Positions 9,604 through 19,247 of a DNA stretch of 33,058 nucleotides are shown here, in pieces; within the stretch, counting starts at the first letter, position 1, and every line of letters starts with the position of its first letter. A model generated the notes under the pieces. That model was given only the letters and a program-made list of their open reading frames with translations. It was not told the origin of the DNA and did no database searches. Origin of the DNA: Uliginosibacterium gangwonense (lineage in GTDB: Bacteria; Pseudomonadota; Gammaproteobacteria; Burkholderiales; Rhodocyclaceae); the NCBI GenBank assembly GCA_005239635.1, contig SBBQ01000057.1:1-33058 (forward strand), given 5' to 3'. A program made the translations under genes and the position numbers.

Positions 9604-11607
9604 TTACAGAACGCCTTTCACTGTGGCAACAACGTTGTCCACCGTGAAGCCGAATTCCTTGAACAGTGCGCCAGCCGGTGCGGATTCGCCAAAGCGATCC
9701 AAGCCCACAACCGCGCCATTGCCCTTAACGTATTTCCACCAGCCGTCCGTTACGCCAGCTTCGATCACAACCTTCGGCAGGTTGGTCAGCACGCCTTGCT
9801 TGTAAGCGGCGTCTTGACGATCAAACACGTTGGTGGACGGCATGGAAACCACGCGCACTGCGATACCGGCTTCAGCCAGCGCAGCTTGCGCTTTCATCGC
9901 CAGTTCAACTTCAGAGCCGGTGGCAATCAGCACTGCCTTGGCATCGCCCTTGGCTTCTGACAACACGTAACCGCCCTTGGCAATGTTGGCCAGCGTTGCT
10001 GCGTCACGCGCAACAAACGGCAGGTTTTGGCGAGACAGTGCAAGGCTGGTCGGGCCGGTATTCTTTTCAACACCGCTCACCCATGCCACCATGGTTTCTA
10101 CGGTGTCGCACGGACGCCATACGTCCATGTTGGGGATCATGCGCAGAGTGGCGGTCTGTTCCACCGGTTGGTGGGTTGGACCGTCTTCGCCCAGACCGAT
10201 GGAGTCGTGGGTGAATACATACACCACACGTTGCTTCATCAGCGCAGACATGCGCAGTGCGTTGCGAGCATATTCAGAGAACATCAGGAAGGTGCCGCCG
10301 AAAGGCAGTAGGCCGCCGTGCAGAGCCATACCGTTCATGATGTGTGACATGCCGAATTCACGTACACCGTAAGAGATGTAGTTGCCGGGTTCTTTGCCGC
10401 TCACGTGCTTGCAACCCGTCCAGTTGGTCAGGTTAGAGCCGGTCAAGTCAGCGGAGCCGCCGAGGAATTCGGGCAGAGCCGGTGCCAATGCGTTGATGGC
10501 GATTTGTGATGCCTTGCGCGTTGCAACGGTTTCAGCCTTCGTGTTCGCTGCTTCAATGGCCTTCTTAGCATGGTCAGCCCAGTTGGCGGGCAGTTCGCCA
10601 GACATACGGCGCTTGAATTCAGCTGCGAGTTCAGGGAATGCCTTGGCGTAAGCGCCAAACTTAGCGTTCCAGTCGGATTCTAGTGATGCGCCTTTTTTCT
10701 TGGCGTCCCATGCTTCGTAAACGTGGGCGGGGATTTCAAACGGGGCGTAGTTCCAACCGATATGTGCGCGGGTTGCGGCGATTTCTGCGTCGCCCAGTGC
10801 GGCACCGTGTACGTCGTGCGTGCCAGCCTTGTTGGGTGAGCCTGCGCCGATGATGGTCTTGCAGCAAATCAAGCTGGGCTTGTCGGTAACGGCCTTGGCA
10901 GCAACGATTGCAGCGTTGATCGCGTCTGGATCATGACCATCTACGGATTGAACGTGCCAGCCGTAGGCTTCGAAGCGCTTTGGTGTGTCATCGGTAAACC
11001 AGCCTTCAACGTGACCGTCGATTGAAATACCGTTGTCGTCCCAGAAGGCAACCAGTTTGCCCAAGCCCCATGTGCCGGCGAGGGCGCATGCTTCGTGGGA
11101 AATGCCTTCCATCAAACAGCCGTCACCCAAGAACACGTAGGTGTTGTGGTCGACGATGTCGTGGCCCGGACGGTTGAATTCGTTTGCCAACAGCTTTTCA
11201 GCCATTGCCATACCAACAGCGTTGGTAATACCTTGGCCGAGCGGGCCGGTGGTGGTTTCTACACCAGCGGTGTAGCCATATTCAGGGTGGCCCGGGGTGC
11301 GTGAGTGCAGCTGACGGAATTGTTTGATGTCGTCAATAGTGACGTCGTAGCCGGTCAGGTGCAGCAGCGCGTAAATGAGCATGGAGCCGTGACCATTGGA
11401 CAGCACAAAACGGTCGCGATCGGCCCACTTCGGATTGGTCGGGTTGTGACGCATGTGGCGGTTCCACAGTACGTCAGCAATTTCGGCCATGCCCATGGGG
11501 GCGCCGGGGTGACCGGAGTTGGCCTTTTGGACGGCGTCCATTGCCAGTGCGCGAATGGCACCGGTGACGTCGTTGAATACGGGGGGCTTGGTAGACACAG
11601 CACTCAT
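9604..11607 (-). CDS. tkt: Transketolase
   Basis: A thiamine-diphosphate enzyme moving two-carbon units among sugar phosphates, here in the regenerative phase of the CBB cycle (CbbT). The 667 residues show the typical [11 protein letters not shown] near the N-terminus, the thiamine-binding [13 protein letters not shown], the pyrimidine-domain region with [19 protein letters not shown], and a C-terminal domain with RVVSMPS. The start at 11607 has a GAGGT ribosome site 7 bases upstream. An upstream 30-residue extension would translate a hairpin-rich spacer and is rejected. It is 123 bases downstream of prk and 75 bases upstream of gap, all on the minus strand. Confidence 0.96.
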   Translation of the reverse strand: MSAVSTKPPVFNDVTGAIRALAMDAVQKANSGHPGAPMGMAEIADVLWNRHMRHNPTNPKWADRDRFVLSNGHGSMLIYALLHLTGYDVTIDDIKQFRQLHSRTPGHPEYGYTAGVETTTGPLGQGITNAVGMAMAEKLLANEFNRPGHDIVDHNTYVFLGDGCLMEGISHEACALAGTWGLGKLVAFWDDNGISIDGHVEGWFTDDTPKRFEAYGWHVQSVDGHDPDAINAAIVAAKAVTDKPSLICCKTIIGAGSPNKAGTHDVHGAALGDAEIAATRAHIGWNYAPFEIPAHVYEAWDAKKKGASLESDWNAKFGAYAKAFPELAAEFKRRMSGELPANWADHAKKAIEAANTKAETVATRKASQIAINALAPALPEFLGGSADLTGSNLTNWTGCKHVSGKEPGNYISYGVREFGMSHIMNGMALHGGLLPFGGTFLMFSEYARNALRMSALMKQRVVYVFTHDSIGLGEDGPTHQPVEQTATLRMIPNMDVWRPCDTVETMVAWVSGVEKNTGPTSLALSRQNLPFVARDAATLANIAKGGYVLSEAKGDAKAVLIATGSEVELAMKAQAALAEAGIAVRVVSMPSTNVFDRQDAAYKQGVLTNLPKVVIEAGVTDGWWKYVKGNGAVVGLDRFGESAPAGALFKEFGFTVDNVVATVKGVL

Positions 11608-11621
11608 GACATGACCTCGGG

Positions 11622-11710
11622 GTCGCAGACCATCTGCGACAAACTCTGAATTATCCCGCAAAGCGGGGCGATTGAACAGTGGGCCGGGATGCTGCAAAGC
11701 GGCATCCCGG
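11622..11710 (-). other. Three consecutive stem-loops in the prk-tkt spacer
   Basis: In transcript order from prk: (1) a 12-bp stem with one wobble, 11684-11695 with 11699-11710, loop AAA; (2) 11655-11659 with 11663-11667 (CCCGC/GCGGG), loop AAA; (3) 11622-11629 with 11633-11640 (GTCGCAGA/TCTGCGAC), loop of 3. No T-tract follows any of them on the minus strand. The last lies 14 bases before the tkt start and may affect its ribosome site. Confidence 0.6.
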
Positions 11711-11730
11711 TAACGTGCGCTCTCGACGGT

Positions 11731-12615
11731 TTAGCGTGCTGCGCGTGCCTTGCGGCCGTTTTCGATCATGCGCAGAACCATCGGCGTGAAGATCAGCTGC
11801 ATGGCCAGCTCCATCTTGCCGCCCGGTACCACGATCGTGTTGGCCCGTGACATGAAAGAGTTGTCGAGCATGGACAGCAGGTACGGGAAGTCGATGCCGC
11901 GCGGATTGGCAAAACGGATCACCACCAGTGATTCGTCAGCAGTCGGAATGCTGCGCGAAATGAACGGGTTGGAGGTATCAACAACCGGGGTACGTTGGAA
12001 GTTGATGTGCGTGTTGGTGAACTGTGAGCAGATGTAGTTCACGTAATCCGGCATACGACGCAGGATGGTATCGGTCACTGCCTCAGTGGTGTAGCCGCGC
12101 TGGGTGCGGTCACGATGCAGCTTTTGAATCCATTCCAAGTTAATGGTCGGAACCACGCCGATACGCAGGTCAACGTGACGCGCGATATCAACCTTGTCTG
12201 TTTTAACTGCGCCGTGTAGACCTTCATAGAACAGCACGTCGGTGCCATCACCAATCGCTTCCCACGGGGTGAACGTGCCAGCAGCTTGTTTGTACGGTGC
12301 TGCTTCTTCGTCGTTGTGCAGGTACTTACGGGTTTGGCCACTGCCATTTTCGCCGTAGTTGCGGAACAGTGATTCGAGTTCTTCAAACAAGTTGGCGTTA
12401 GCACCAAAGTGGCTGAAGTTGTGATTGCCAACCTTGGCGGCTTCAGCCATGGCTTCCTTCATGGAAGCGCGGTCATAACGGTGGAATGAATCGCCTTCAA
12501 CGATCGCGGCGTTCACGCCTTCGCGACGGAAAATTTGTTGGAAGGTCTTGGTTACCGTGCTGGTACCTGCACCACTTGAACCGGTGATGGCGATGACTGG
12601 ATGACGTACGGACAT
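11731..12615 (-). CDS. cbbP: Phosphoribulokinase, proteobacterial class I
   Basis: Phosphorylates ribulose 5-phosphate to ribulose 1,5-bisphosphate, the RubisCO substrate; diagnostic for the CBB cycle. The 294 residues match the short proteobacterial class. The Walker A region TGSSGAGTST is at 11-20, followed by VEGDSFHRYDR, DVLFYEGLHGAV (Walker B region) and IQKLHRDRTQRGY. The C-terminal part has the octameric-class segment with ANTIVVPGGKMELAMQL. A GAGGG ribosome site precedes the ATG. It lies 54 bases after fbp with no hairpin there, and is followed by three stem-loops before tkt. Family members are often activated by NADH and inhibited by AMP; I cannot confirm that here. Confidence 0.97.
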   Translation of the reverse strand: MSVRHPVIAITGSSGAGTSTVTKTFQQIFRREGVNAAIVEGDSFHRYDRASMKEAMAEAAKVGNHNFSHFGANANLFEELESLFRNYGENGSGQTRKYLHNDEEAAPYKQAAGTFTPWEAIGDGTDVLFYEGLHGAVKTDKVDIARHVDLRIGVVPTINLEWIQKLHRDRTQRGYTTEAVTDTILRRMPDYVNYICSQFTNTHINFQRTPVVDTSNPFISRSIPTADESLVVIRFANPRGIDFPYLLSMLDNSFMSRANTIVVPGGKMELAMQLIFTPMVLRMIENGRKARAAR

Positions 12616-12669
12616 GAATCTACCCTCGTAATGTGTGTGTATCTTTAAGTTTGTTAGGTGACCTGATGT

Positions 12670-13764
12670 TTACTCAGCGCTAAACAGCGTGCGCGTGTTG
12701 AACAGCGGCGACTTAAATTCGCGATCTAGCCCTTGGGCGTGGTCGCTGTGATAGCGCTCGATCAGGTCAACTTCATTCTTGGAACCGAAGATCACGGCGA
12801 TACGTTGATGCAGGCCGGTGGGTTCAACTTCCATGATGCGCTGCGTGCCGGTGATAGAACGGCCGCCAGCTTGTTCAATAATGAAGCTGATCGGGTTGCC
12901 TTCGTACAGCAGACGCAGACGGCCCGGCTTGCTCGGGTCTTTGGTGTCACGTGGGTACATGAACACACCGCCACGGGTCAGAATGCGATAGGTCTCGGCC
13001 ACCATTGAGGCGATCCAACGCATGTTGAAATCAGTGCCACGCGGGCCGGTCTTGCCTTGCAAACACTCATCCACATAACGCTTCACGGGCGGTTCCCAGA
13101 AACGTGAGTTAGAGGCGTTAATGGCAAATTCTTTGGTGTCAGCCGGAATGCTCATCTTCGGATGAGTCAGGATGAAGGCGCCAATGTCGCGATCCAGTGT
13201 GAAGCCGTCTACGCCGTGGCCAGTGGTCATCACCAGCATGGTGGACGGGCCATAGACTGCAAAACCGGCGGCAACTTGTTGCGTGCCCGGTTGCAGGAAG
13301 TCTTCCATGGTCGGGTTTTCTTTGCCTTCTGGTGCGCGCAGCACAGAGAAGATGGTGCCAACAGAAATGTTGACGTCAATGTTTGAAGAGCCGTCGAGCG
13401 GATCAAACACCAACAAATATTTACCGCGCTTTAAGCCTGCGGGAATGGAATAAATTTCTTCCATTTCTTCAGAGGCCATGCCGGCTAAGTGGCCGCTGCC
13501 TTGGCATTCATTGATGATTGCGTCATTGGACATCACGTCCAATTTCTTTTGCACTTCACCTTGAACGTTAACGCTGTCGCCGCCGCCGCCGTAGTTGCCA
13601 AGCGCGCCAATCAATGCGCCCTTGTTAACTTGGTTGGAAATAACTTTGATGGCTGTCGTAATGGCATTGATCAGGCCGGAGAAGTCTCCCGTGGCCTTGC
13701 CGCCGCCGTGCTTTTGTTGCTGATCCAGTAAATACTGGGTCAGGGTGGTGCGATGTTCAGACAT
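12670..13764 (-). CDS. fbp: Fructose-1,6-bisphosphatase, class I
   Basis: Removes the 1-phosphate of fructose 1,6-bisphosphate and, in many autotrophs, also acts on sedoheptulose 1,7-bisphosphate. No separate SBPase is present in the window. The 364-residue length is typical of the bacterial CbbF group. The metal-binding [12 protein letters not shown] and downstream [19 protein letters not shown] are clear, together with LTQYLLDQQ near the start. The start at 13764 is preceded by GGGGAG. It is 167 bases downstream of cbbO with a long hairpin in between. An equally valid symbol is cbbF. Confidence 0.96.
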   Translation of the reverse strand: MSEHRTTLTQYLLDQQQKHGGGKATGDFSGLINAITTAIKVISNQVNKGALIGALGNYGGGGDSVNVQGEVQKKLDVMSNDAIINECQGSGHLAGMASEEMEEIYSIPAGLKRGKYLLVFDPLDGSSNIDVNISVGTIFSVLRAPEGKENPTMEDFLQPGTQQVAAGFAVYGPSTMLVMTTGHGVDGFTLDRDIGAFILTHPKMSIPADTKEFAINASNSRFWEPPVKRYVDECLQGKTGPRGTDFNMRWIASMVAETYRILTRGGVFMYPRDTKDPSKPGRLRLLYEGNPISFIIEQAGGRSITGTQRIMEVEPTGLHQRIAVIFGSKNEVDLIERYHSDHAQGLDREFKSPLFNTRTLFSAE

Positions 13765-13806
13765 GCTGTCTCCCCCAAACAAAAAAGTCATTCAAATTCT
13801 TATGGC

Positions 13807-13871
13807 GCAAGACGCACCGGAGCATGGGCATTGCCCTGCTCTAGTGCGTCTTGCAGGCACTTCATCGTGCC
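13807..13871 (-). other. Long imperfect hairpin plus small hairpin between cbbO and fbp
   Basis: An 11-bp perfect outer stem (13807-13817 with 13844-13854, GCAAGACGCAC/GTGCGTCTTGC) continues through a small internal loop into 5 bp (13820-13824 with 13837-13841) and 4 more bp, about 20 pairs in all. A smaller stem GGCAC/GTGCC (13856-13860 with 13867-13871) is directly adjacent. On the minus strand a T6 run occurs only about 17 bases later, too far for a canonical terminator. A processing or stabilising element between cbbO and fbp is more likely. Confidence 0.65.
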
Positions 13872-13931
13872 TTTGTATGTACTGTTTGCCCGCGGTGTAC
13901 CGGCAAACAGCCTGCAGCCCAATTTTACCGC

Positions 13932-16259
13932 TTATCGTGTCAGACCAAGGAACAAAGATGGTAATTTCTCTGGCAAACGTTGCACGTCATCTAAAACAAA
14001 GTAGCGATTCGATCCAAAGATACGGGCTACGTACTGGTCAGCACGCGGGTCTAGACTGATGCAGAACGTTGTAATGCCATTACGTCCAAGTTCTTCTACG
14101 GCCTTTTTGGTGTCAGCACGCAAATACTGTGGATCACGTACATCAACGTCAGCCGGTTCGCCATCCGTCAGAACCAGCAGCAATTTTTTACGAGAAGCCT
14201 GACGCGCTAAGTGGCTGCCTGCATGGCGTAATGCTGCGCCCATGCGTGTCGAAAAGCCAGACTTCATGCTGTCTAATTTGGCTTTAACGCGCTCGCCGTA
14301 AGGTTCGTTGAAATCTTTAAAGCAGTTGTAGCTCACGTCGTGGCGGCCATCAGAGGCAAAACCATGTAACGCGAAGCGATCGCCTAGTCGATTAATCGCG
14401 TCAGACAGAAGCGCTGTTGCTTCTTGTGCAAGAGACAAGACCGTGCGGTCGGTACCCGGTAGCGTGTCGCCCGTCGATTCAGACAGGTCGATAAGCAACA
14501 ACGATGACACATCTCGCACATGCAATTTGCGACGCATCATGATGCGTGGATCGGGTTGGCGGCCCATGCGAATATCAATACAAGAATCAATGGCGACGTT
14601 AAGATCAAGGTCGTCACCGTCTTCTTGTTTGCGCATGCGTTGCACACCTTGCGGTTGCAATAGTTCAATCACGCGCTTGAGTCGTGCGACAACAGGCTTA
14701 TTACGCCCAACCAACTCGTCCATCGTCTGCGGATTACCCAATTCAACTGGGCGTTCCAACACTGTTACCCAATTCGGGCGTTCCAGCTGGATTTGATAAT
14801 CCCACTCGTTGTAATGATGTGGCGTGGGTGCCGGTGGCTTGCCTTCGCGCTCGTTCCAGCTGGTGCCATCGTCATCTAGCAATTCGCTGCCTAGCACCCA
14901 AATTTCTTGTGCGTCATCCCCGGCCGTCTCGACCTCAACTTCGTTAACGAATTCCATGACGTTAACGTACTTGCGAATCTGCTTTTCTTCCCAGGGCACG
15001 CCGCCATTGGCAAAGTTGCTGGCTTCGTCGAATTCCCAAATGTATCGGTTGTCGTCGCGGTAAGGGATGTTTGGAATATCGCTACGCGGGTTGTAGGGCG
15101 TAGGCGACATTTGCATCAAGTCGTGTGCGAGCGTAACGCCAATATCCCAAGCCACTTGGTTGCTGTCGAGATCATTCAGGCGCTCAGCAAACAGCAGGCG
15201 AATACGTGCAACAAGCGGGTGGTTGTCTTGGTATGCAGGATCAATCAAAGCGCGGGCGACGCGCTCAAGCAGCGTGCCAATACGCTCAGGCGAAGCGGGA
15301 TTGCCAACATGAAGACGCTGCCAAAGCTGGGCGAGGCCCGGAAATTTGTTGATGGCAAGGCGCTCAACGCGCGCATCTTCCATCAGGCCGATACAGGCGC
15401 GTTGCAACAGATTGAGGCCTTCGCCAGAAATGGGTTCTTGTGTGGCTACAACGTGTGCTGCGGCATGGGCGGCCGCGGCGCGATACATGTCCATGCCCGT
15501 GATCGGGCCGTTGCCAATGTCCACGGTGTCGTAGGCATCCGCAATGTGAATGGTGAAATTCTCAATGTAGGGGCGCAGACCTTCGCGTGATTCCCAGTCG
15601 CCGGATGTCGGGCGCAGGAAGAAGTCGCGGCCCCACAGTGCGCGCAAATACATTGTTAAGCGACGTTGTACGTCGATGAACAAGGTGCCTTTGCGTTCGT
15701 TCTGAAGCATGCCCAAACTGTCTGGGCTTTGCAGCGAGAAATAAAGTTCTTGTGCAGGATAATCCGTGCGGTGTGCTTGGCCACCCCACATCGCCCAACG
15801 GCGTAGACCGCCCAGCGTTAACTGTGAAAACAATTTGTCGAGGTTTTCCAGCATGGGGCGCAGACCGCGAGGGGCAAGTGCCAGTAGCTTGGATAAAAAC
15901 TCGAGGTATGAGCGAAATAGATCAGCATCACCTAAGCGACGTGCAGCGGTCGGCGCGGTCGCGATCACCAGCGAAATGATGGTGCCGCTCGTTTTTGAGG
16001 CCATGCTGAGCGCAGCATGCATGAGGTCGCCAATAATTTCATCGCCAAGCTCGCGCGCGACGGCGGGAGCTTGTTCAATGAAATTGTCGACAACGTCTTG
16101 TCCTCGACCGAGTGATTGAAGAGCTTCTGCACCTCTTACCCAGCGCTCAAGCCCGGAGGGGGATAGTACGCGGCTGGCATCGGACCATGCAGCGGCCGCG
16201 CGGGCCTCTGCATCGGGTCCTGTAAAAAGGGAAGCGAGATCGTCGCGTGTCACACTCAC
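13932..16259 (-). CDS. cbbO: CbbO, RubisCO activase adaptor with von Willebrand factor A domain
   Basis: CbbO is the adaptor of the CbbQ AAA+ motor. It binds form I RubisCO and helps the motor remove inhibitory sugar phosphates. The 775-residue protein has a long helical N-terminal region (about 1-520) and a C-terminal vWA domain. The metal-ion-dependent adhesion site DLSES is at 591-595, followed by LVLTDGEPADVD. The start is a GTG at 16259 with GAGG about 11 bases upstream. The spacer to cbbQ is only 37 bases and contains a 6-bp hairpin (16279-16284 with 16289-16294). It is the last gene of the cbbLSQO block. One exact iterated 9-mer copy (15006-15014) encodes Phe-Ala-Asn. Confidence 0.95.
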   Translation of the reverse strand: MSVTRDDLASLFTGPDAEARAAAAWSDASRVLSPSGLERWVRGAEALQSLGRGQDVVDNFIEQAPAVARELGDEIIGDLMHAALSMASKTSGTIISLVIATAPTAARRLGDADLFRSYLEFLSKLLALAPRGLRPMLENLDKLFSQLTLGGLRRWAMWGGQAHRTDYPAQELYFSLQSPDSLGMLQNERKGTLFIDVQRRLTMYLRALWGRDFFLRPTSGDWESREGLRPYIENFTIHIADAYDTVDIGNGPITGMDMYRAAAAHAAAHVVATQEPISGEGLNLLQRACIGLMEDARVERLAINKFPGLAQLWQRLHVGNPASPERIGTLLERVARALIDPAYQDNHPLVARIRLLFAERLNDLDSNQVAWDIGVTLAHDLMQMSPTPYNPRSDIPNIPYRDDNRYIWEFDEASNFANGGVPWEEKQIRKYVNVMEFVNEVEVETAGDDAQEIWVLGSELLDDDGTSWNEREGKPPAPTPHHYNEWDYQIQLERPNWVTVLERPVELGNPQTMDELVGRNKPVVARLKRVIELLQPQGVQRMRKQEDGDDLDLNVAIDSCIDIRMGRQPDPRIMMRRKLHVRDVSSLLLIDLSESTGDTLPGTDRTVLSLAQEATALLSDAINRLGDRFALHGFASDGRHDVSYNCFKDFNEPYGERVKAKLDSMKSGFSTRMGAALRHAGSHLARQASRKKLLLVLTDGEPADVDVRDPQYLRADTKKAVEELGRNGITTFCISLDPRADQYVARIFGSNRYFVLDDVQRLPEKLPSLFLGLTR

Positions 16260-16278
16260 GATTGACTTGCCTCACTGA

Positions 16279-16294
16279 GCATCGAAAACGATGC
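16279..16294 (-). other. Small stem-loop between cbbQ and cbbO
   Basis: A perfect 6-bp stem GCATCG/CGATGC with an AAAA loop lies in the 37-base cbbQ-cbbO spacer, just after the cbbQ stop and near the cbbO ribosome site. Confidence 0.45.
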
Positions 16295-16296
16295 GA

Positions 16297-17106
16297 TTAG
16301 AAGTAGGTCGAAACAGCTGCATCCAGTGCATCACGCATGTCTGGATCGTCCGTGATCGGACGAACCAAAGCGACGCGACAGGCATTGGAGGCGTCGATCC
16401 CGCGAGAAATCAGCTGACCAGCATGAATCAGCATACGGGTAGACAAACCTTCATCCAGGCCGTGGCCCTTCAGATTGCGCGAACGCTCAGCGATAGACAC
16501 CAGTTTTTCGGCGACTTCCTGTGAGACCTTGGCTTCGTGCGACACGATTTCAGACTCAACCATGTGGTCGGGATAGTTGAAATCGAGTGCGGCGAAACGT
16601 TGCTTGGTCGATTGCTTCAGATCCTTCATCAGGTTCTGGTAGCCGGGGTTGTAGCTGATTACCAGCTGGAAGTCGTCATGCGCACGCACCAATTCGCCCT
16701 TCTTTTCCAACGGCAGCACACGGCGCGCATCGGTTAGTGGGTGAATAACAACGGTGGTGTCTTGGCGAGCTTCAACAACTTCGTCCAAGTAACAGATTGC
16801 ACCGTAGCGTGCTGCCATGGACAAGGGGCCATCTTGCCAACGGGTGCCATCAGCATCGAGCAGGAAGCGGCCAACGAGGTCAGACGCAGTCATGTCCTCA
16901 TTACAGGCAACCGTGATGAGCGGCTTGCCTAGCTTCCATGCCATGTATTCTACGAAACGAGTCTTGCCACAGCCAGTAGGGCCCTTGAGCATCATGGGCA
17001 TGCGAACGCTGTAGGCAGCTTCGAACAACGCGACTTCGTCGGAGACGGAGCGGTAATAGGGTTCGGTTTGTACTAAGTGTTGGTTTATTGCATCGGTCAT
17101 CAACAT
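16297..17106 (-). CDS. cbbQ: CbbQ, MoxR-type AAA+ RubisCO activase motor
   Basis: ATPase that with CbbO remodels form I RubisCO to release tight-binding inhibitors. The 269-residue protein has Walker A GPTGCGKT (42-49) and Walker B ICYLDE (104-109). Family signatures include TEPYYRSVSDEV, FVEYMAWKLGKPLITVACNED and YNPGYQNLMKDLKQSTKQRF. I chose the ATG at 17106 because a GGGGG run precedes it by about 6 bases; the ATG at 17100 is also possible and a TTG at 17118 less so. It follows cbbS by 156 bases. That spacer contains a terminator-like hairpin with T8, so only part of the cbbLS transcripts may reach cbbQ. Confidence 0.95.
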   Translation of the reverse strand: MLMTDAINQHLVQTEPYYRSVSDEVALFEAAYSVRMPMMLKGPTGCGKTRFVEYMAWKLGKPLITVACNEDMTASDLVGRFLLDADGTRWQDGPLSMAARYGAICYLDEVVEARQDTTVVIHPLTDARRVLPLEKKGELVRAHDDFQLVISYNPGYQNLMKDLKQSTKQRFAALDFNYPDHMVESEIVSHEAKVSQEVAEKLVSIAERSRNLKGHGLDEGLSTRMLIHAGQLISRGIDASNACRVALVRPITDDPDMRDALDAAVSTYF

Positions 17107-17116
17107 GACAGCCCCC

Positions 17117-17148
17117 AAAAAAAATCCCGACCCCGGTAAGGGGCCGGG
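17117..17148 (-). terminator. Intrinsic terminator or attenuator between cbbS and cbbQ
   Basis: On the minus strand a 9-position stem (17126-17134 with 17140-17148; one A-C mismatch, loop of 5) is followed at once by T8 (17117-17124 as A8 on the plus strand). This is a classic intrinsic terminator shape placed after cbbS and before cbbQ. Since cbbQ, cbbO and later genes follow in the same direction, partial read-through is the likely purpose. The T-run ends at the GGGGG ribosome site of cbbQ. Confidence 0.7.
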
Positions 17149-17152
17149 TCAA

Positions 17153-17234
17153 TCTGGCAAATGCCAGAGGGAGTGGAGGTACAGCTCACAGCAATTCAGT
17201 ACAGCAACGTGTGCAGCGGCAGCCGCCGCACACG
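17153..17234 (-). other. Two further stem-loops downstream of cbbS
   Basis: In transcript order: a stem at 17208-17234 with outer 7 bp CGTGTGC/GCACACG and an inner GC part interrupted by one mismatch; then a 7-bp stem TCTGGCA/TGCCAGA at 17153-17159 with 17162-17168 (2-base loop if fully paired, probably opening to 4). Both precede the T8 hairpin at 17117-17148, so the cbbS 3' end carries three hairpins in a row. Confidence 0.5.
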
Positions 17235-17262
17235 CTTACAGCAGGTGTTACAACGGTTTGAC

Positions 17263-17619
17263 TTAAACAGTCTTGCCGCGGAAGATCACCATGGCAGCGC
17301 CTTGGCTTTGCGTGAAGTTGTCGTAGCCAACCAGACGAACGTGATTGTTCGGGTTTGCTTTGCGACAGGCTTCGCATTCAGCCAGGATGCGATCGACGTC
17401 GGTTTCACCGAACATCGGCAGCTTCCACATGTACCAGTAGTTGTCCATCAGGTACTCGGGCTCGGTGTGTTCAACAGCCGGGTTCCAGCCCTTCTTCACG
17501 ATGTATTCAACCTGCTTCTTGATCTGCTCGGTGGTCATCGCCGGCAGGTAGGAGAAGGTTTCAAACTTGCGGCTGGCCGGGTCGGACAGGCGCGAGGTGT
17601 AATCCTGCATATCGCTCAT
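17263..17619 (-). CDS. cbbS: RubisCO small subunit, form IA
   Basis: The 118-residue small subunit caps the L8 core of form I RubisCO. The order [45 protein letters not shown] and VRLVGYDN is typical of bacterial green-type (IA) small subunits. A GGAG ribosome site lies 8 bases before the ATG. It follows cbbL by 76 bases; the spacer holds a small GC hairpin (17668-17682). It is followed by three stem-loops, including one terminator-like structure. That fits cbbLS being made in excess over the downstream genes. Confidence 0.97.
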   Translation of the reverse strand: MSDMQDYTSRLSDPASRKFETFSYLPAMTTEQIKKQVEYIVKKGWNPAVEHTEPEYLMDNYWYMWKLPMFGETDVDRILAECEACRKANPNNHVRLVGYDNFTQSQGAAMVIFRGKTV

Positions 17620-17667
17620 TTCTTAGCTCCAAAAATAAGTAAGGATTCGAAATTACGTCGTCAGTGA

Positions 17668-17682
17668 GGCGGCGGGGCCGCC
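17668..17682 (-). other. Stem-loop in the cbbL-cbbS spacer
   Basis: A 6-bp GGCGGC/GCCGCC stem with a 3-base loop lies 13 bases after the cbbL stop. No T-run follows. It is compact and GC-only, so it could block 3' exonucleases or tune cbbS relative to cbbL. Confidence 0.5.
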
Positions 17683-17695
17683 CCACGTGCTTGGA

Positions 17696-19117
17696 TTAGC
17701 GGTGAGCCACGTCCAGCTTGTCGACGGTGTCGAATTCGAACTTGATTTCTTTCCAGGTTTCCATCGCGACTTTGAGTTCCGGAGAATGCTTTGCAGCGGC
17801 CAGGAGAATGTCCTTGCCTTCCTTCTCAACTTCACGACCTTCGTTACGAGCTTGAGTACAAGCTTCCAGAGCCACGCGGTTCGCAGCTGCACCAGCAGCG
17901 TTGCCCCACGGGTGACCCAGCGTGCCGCCACCAAACTGCAAGCAAGCGTCATCACCGAAGATGTTAACCAGCGCGGGCATGTGCCATACGTGGATACCAC
18001 CAGATGCAACCGGGAATACGCCAGGCATTGAACCCCAGTCTTGATCGAAGAAGATACCGCGTGAGCGGTCTTCCTTGATGAAAGATTCGCGCATCAGGTC
18101 GATCCAGCCCAGCGTGGAAGCGCGGTCGCCTTCCAGCTTGCCCACAACGGTACCTGAGTGCAGGTGGTCACCGCCGGACAGACGCAGAATCTTGGCCAGT
18201 ACGCGGAAGTGAATACCGTGGTGCGGGTTACGGTCGATCACAGCGTGCATTGCACGGTGGATGTGCAACAGAATGCCGTTGTCACGACACCAGTTAGCCA
18301 GGCCAGTGTTGGCACAGAAGCCGCCGGTGATGTAGTCGTGCATAATGATCGGTGCGCCGATTTCCTTCGCGTATTCAGCGCGCTTGTACATCTCTTCCGG
18401 AGTCGGAGCAGTAACGTTCAGATAGTGACCCTTACGCTCGCCGGTTTCACGTTCGGCCTTGTGAATAGCTTCCATCACAAAGTCGAAACGCTGACGCCAA
18501 CGCATGAACGGCTGGCTGTTAACGTTTTCGTCGTCCTTGGTCAGATCCAGGCCGCCGCGCAAACATTCGTAAACAGCGCGGCCATAGTTCTTAGCAGACA
18601 GACCGAGCTTCGGCTTGATGGTACAGCCCAGCAGTGCGCGGCCATACTTGTTCAGCATGTCGCGCTCTACTTGAATACCGTGCGGTGGGCCACCACAGGT
18701 CTTCACGTAGGCGATCGGGAAGCGAACGTCTTCCAGACGCAGTGAGCGAACTGCCTTGAAGCCGAACACGTTACCCACCAATGAGGTGAATACGTTAACG
18801 ACTGAGCCTTCTTCGAACAGGTCGATCGGGTAAGCAATGAAAGCGTAGAAAGCGGTATCGTCGCCAGGTACGTCTTCGATGCGGTATGCACGACCCTTGT
18901 AGTAATCCAGGTCGGTCAGCAGGTCGGTCCAAACGGTGGTCCAGGTACCGGTTGAAGATTCAGCAGCAACAGCAGCTGCAGCTTCTTCGCGGTCCACACC
19001 AGCTTGGGGAACAATTTTGAAACAAGCCAGGATGTCCGTGTCGAGGGGGGTGTACTCGGGCATCCAGTAGGTTTGCCGGTATTCTTTAACGCCGGCGTTG
19101 TAGGTCTTTACGGCCAT
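17696..19117 (-). CDS. cbbL: RubisCO large subunit, form IA
   Basis: Carboxylates ribulose 1,5-bisphosphate to two 3-phosphoglycerates. The 473-residue length and the sequence [18 protein letters not shown] are typical of form IA, the green-type proteobacterial enzyme. Active-site elements are intact: GCTIKPKLG (Lys168 and Lys170), [11 protein letters not shown] with the carbamylated Lys194, LHIHRAMHA, and loop 6 [17 protein letters not shown] with Lys327. Two adjacent ATGs exist; the second (19117) has better spacing from the GGAG site. The association with cbbQ and cbbO, not cbbX, agrees with form IA. It is the first gene of the array, divergent from cbbR. Confidence 0.98.
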   Translation of the reverse strand: MAVKTYNAGVKEYRQTYWMPEYTPLDTDILACFKIVPQAGVDREEAAAAVAAESSTGTWTTVWTDLLTDLDYYKGRAYRIEDVPGDDTAFYAFIAYPIDLFEEGSVVNVFTSLVGNVFGFKAVRSLRLEDVRFPIAYVKTCGGPPHGIQVERDMLNKYGRALLGCTIKPKLGLSAKNYGRAVYECLRGGLDLTKDDENVNSQPFMRWRQRFDFVMEAIHKAERETGERKGHYLNVTAPTPEEMYKRAEYAKEIGAPIIMHDYITGGFCANTGLANWCRDNGILLHIHRAMHAVIDRNPHHGIHFRVLAKILRLSGGDHLHSGTVVGKLEGDRASTLGWIDLMRESFIKEDRSRGIFFDQDWGSMPGVFPVASGGIHVWHMPALVNIFGDDACLQFGGGTLGHPWGNAAGAAANRVALEACTQARNEGREVEKEGKDILLAAAKHSPELKVAMETWKEIKFEFDTVDKLDVAHR

Positions 19118-19120
19118 CAT

Positions 19121-19247
19121 GCACTCCTTTGGTGAGCAATCTTGGTGGAGCGCACTTTACTGAAGCCGCTTCATAAGAGATATTCATTTATTTTGATGGT
19201 TAATATAAGATTCTACTTATGTATTTTATCGTCCCCCGAGTTGATCA
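19121..19247. promoter_or_regulatory. Divergent cbbR-cbbL control region with candidate CbbR sites
   Basis: This AT-rich spacer should hold the cbbL promoter (minus strand), the cbbR promoter (plus strand) and CbbR sites. Two segments fit the TNA-N7/8-TNA pattern described for CbbR: 19174-19186 (TAA-N7-TCA) and 19207-19220 (TAA-N8-TTA). The latter lies in a dyad ATAAG-N6-CTTAT (19206-19221). A separate 13-base palindrome TGAAGC-C-GCTTCA (19161-19173) sits 44-56 bases upstream of the cbbL start. I see no convincing -35/-10 pair for cbbL, as expected for an activator-dependent promoter. Site assignments are inference. Confidence 0.6.

Noticed and set aside
17186-17377. Minus-strand frame overlapping the cbbS end and the cbbS-cbbQ spacer
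   Set aside because: It runs in another frame across cbbS and hairpin sequence, with no recognisable protein features.
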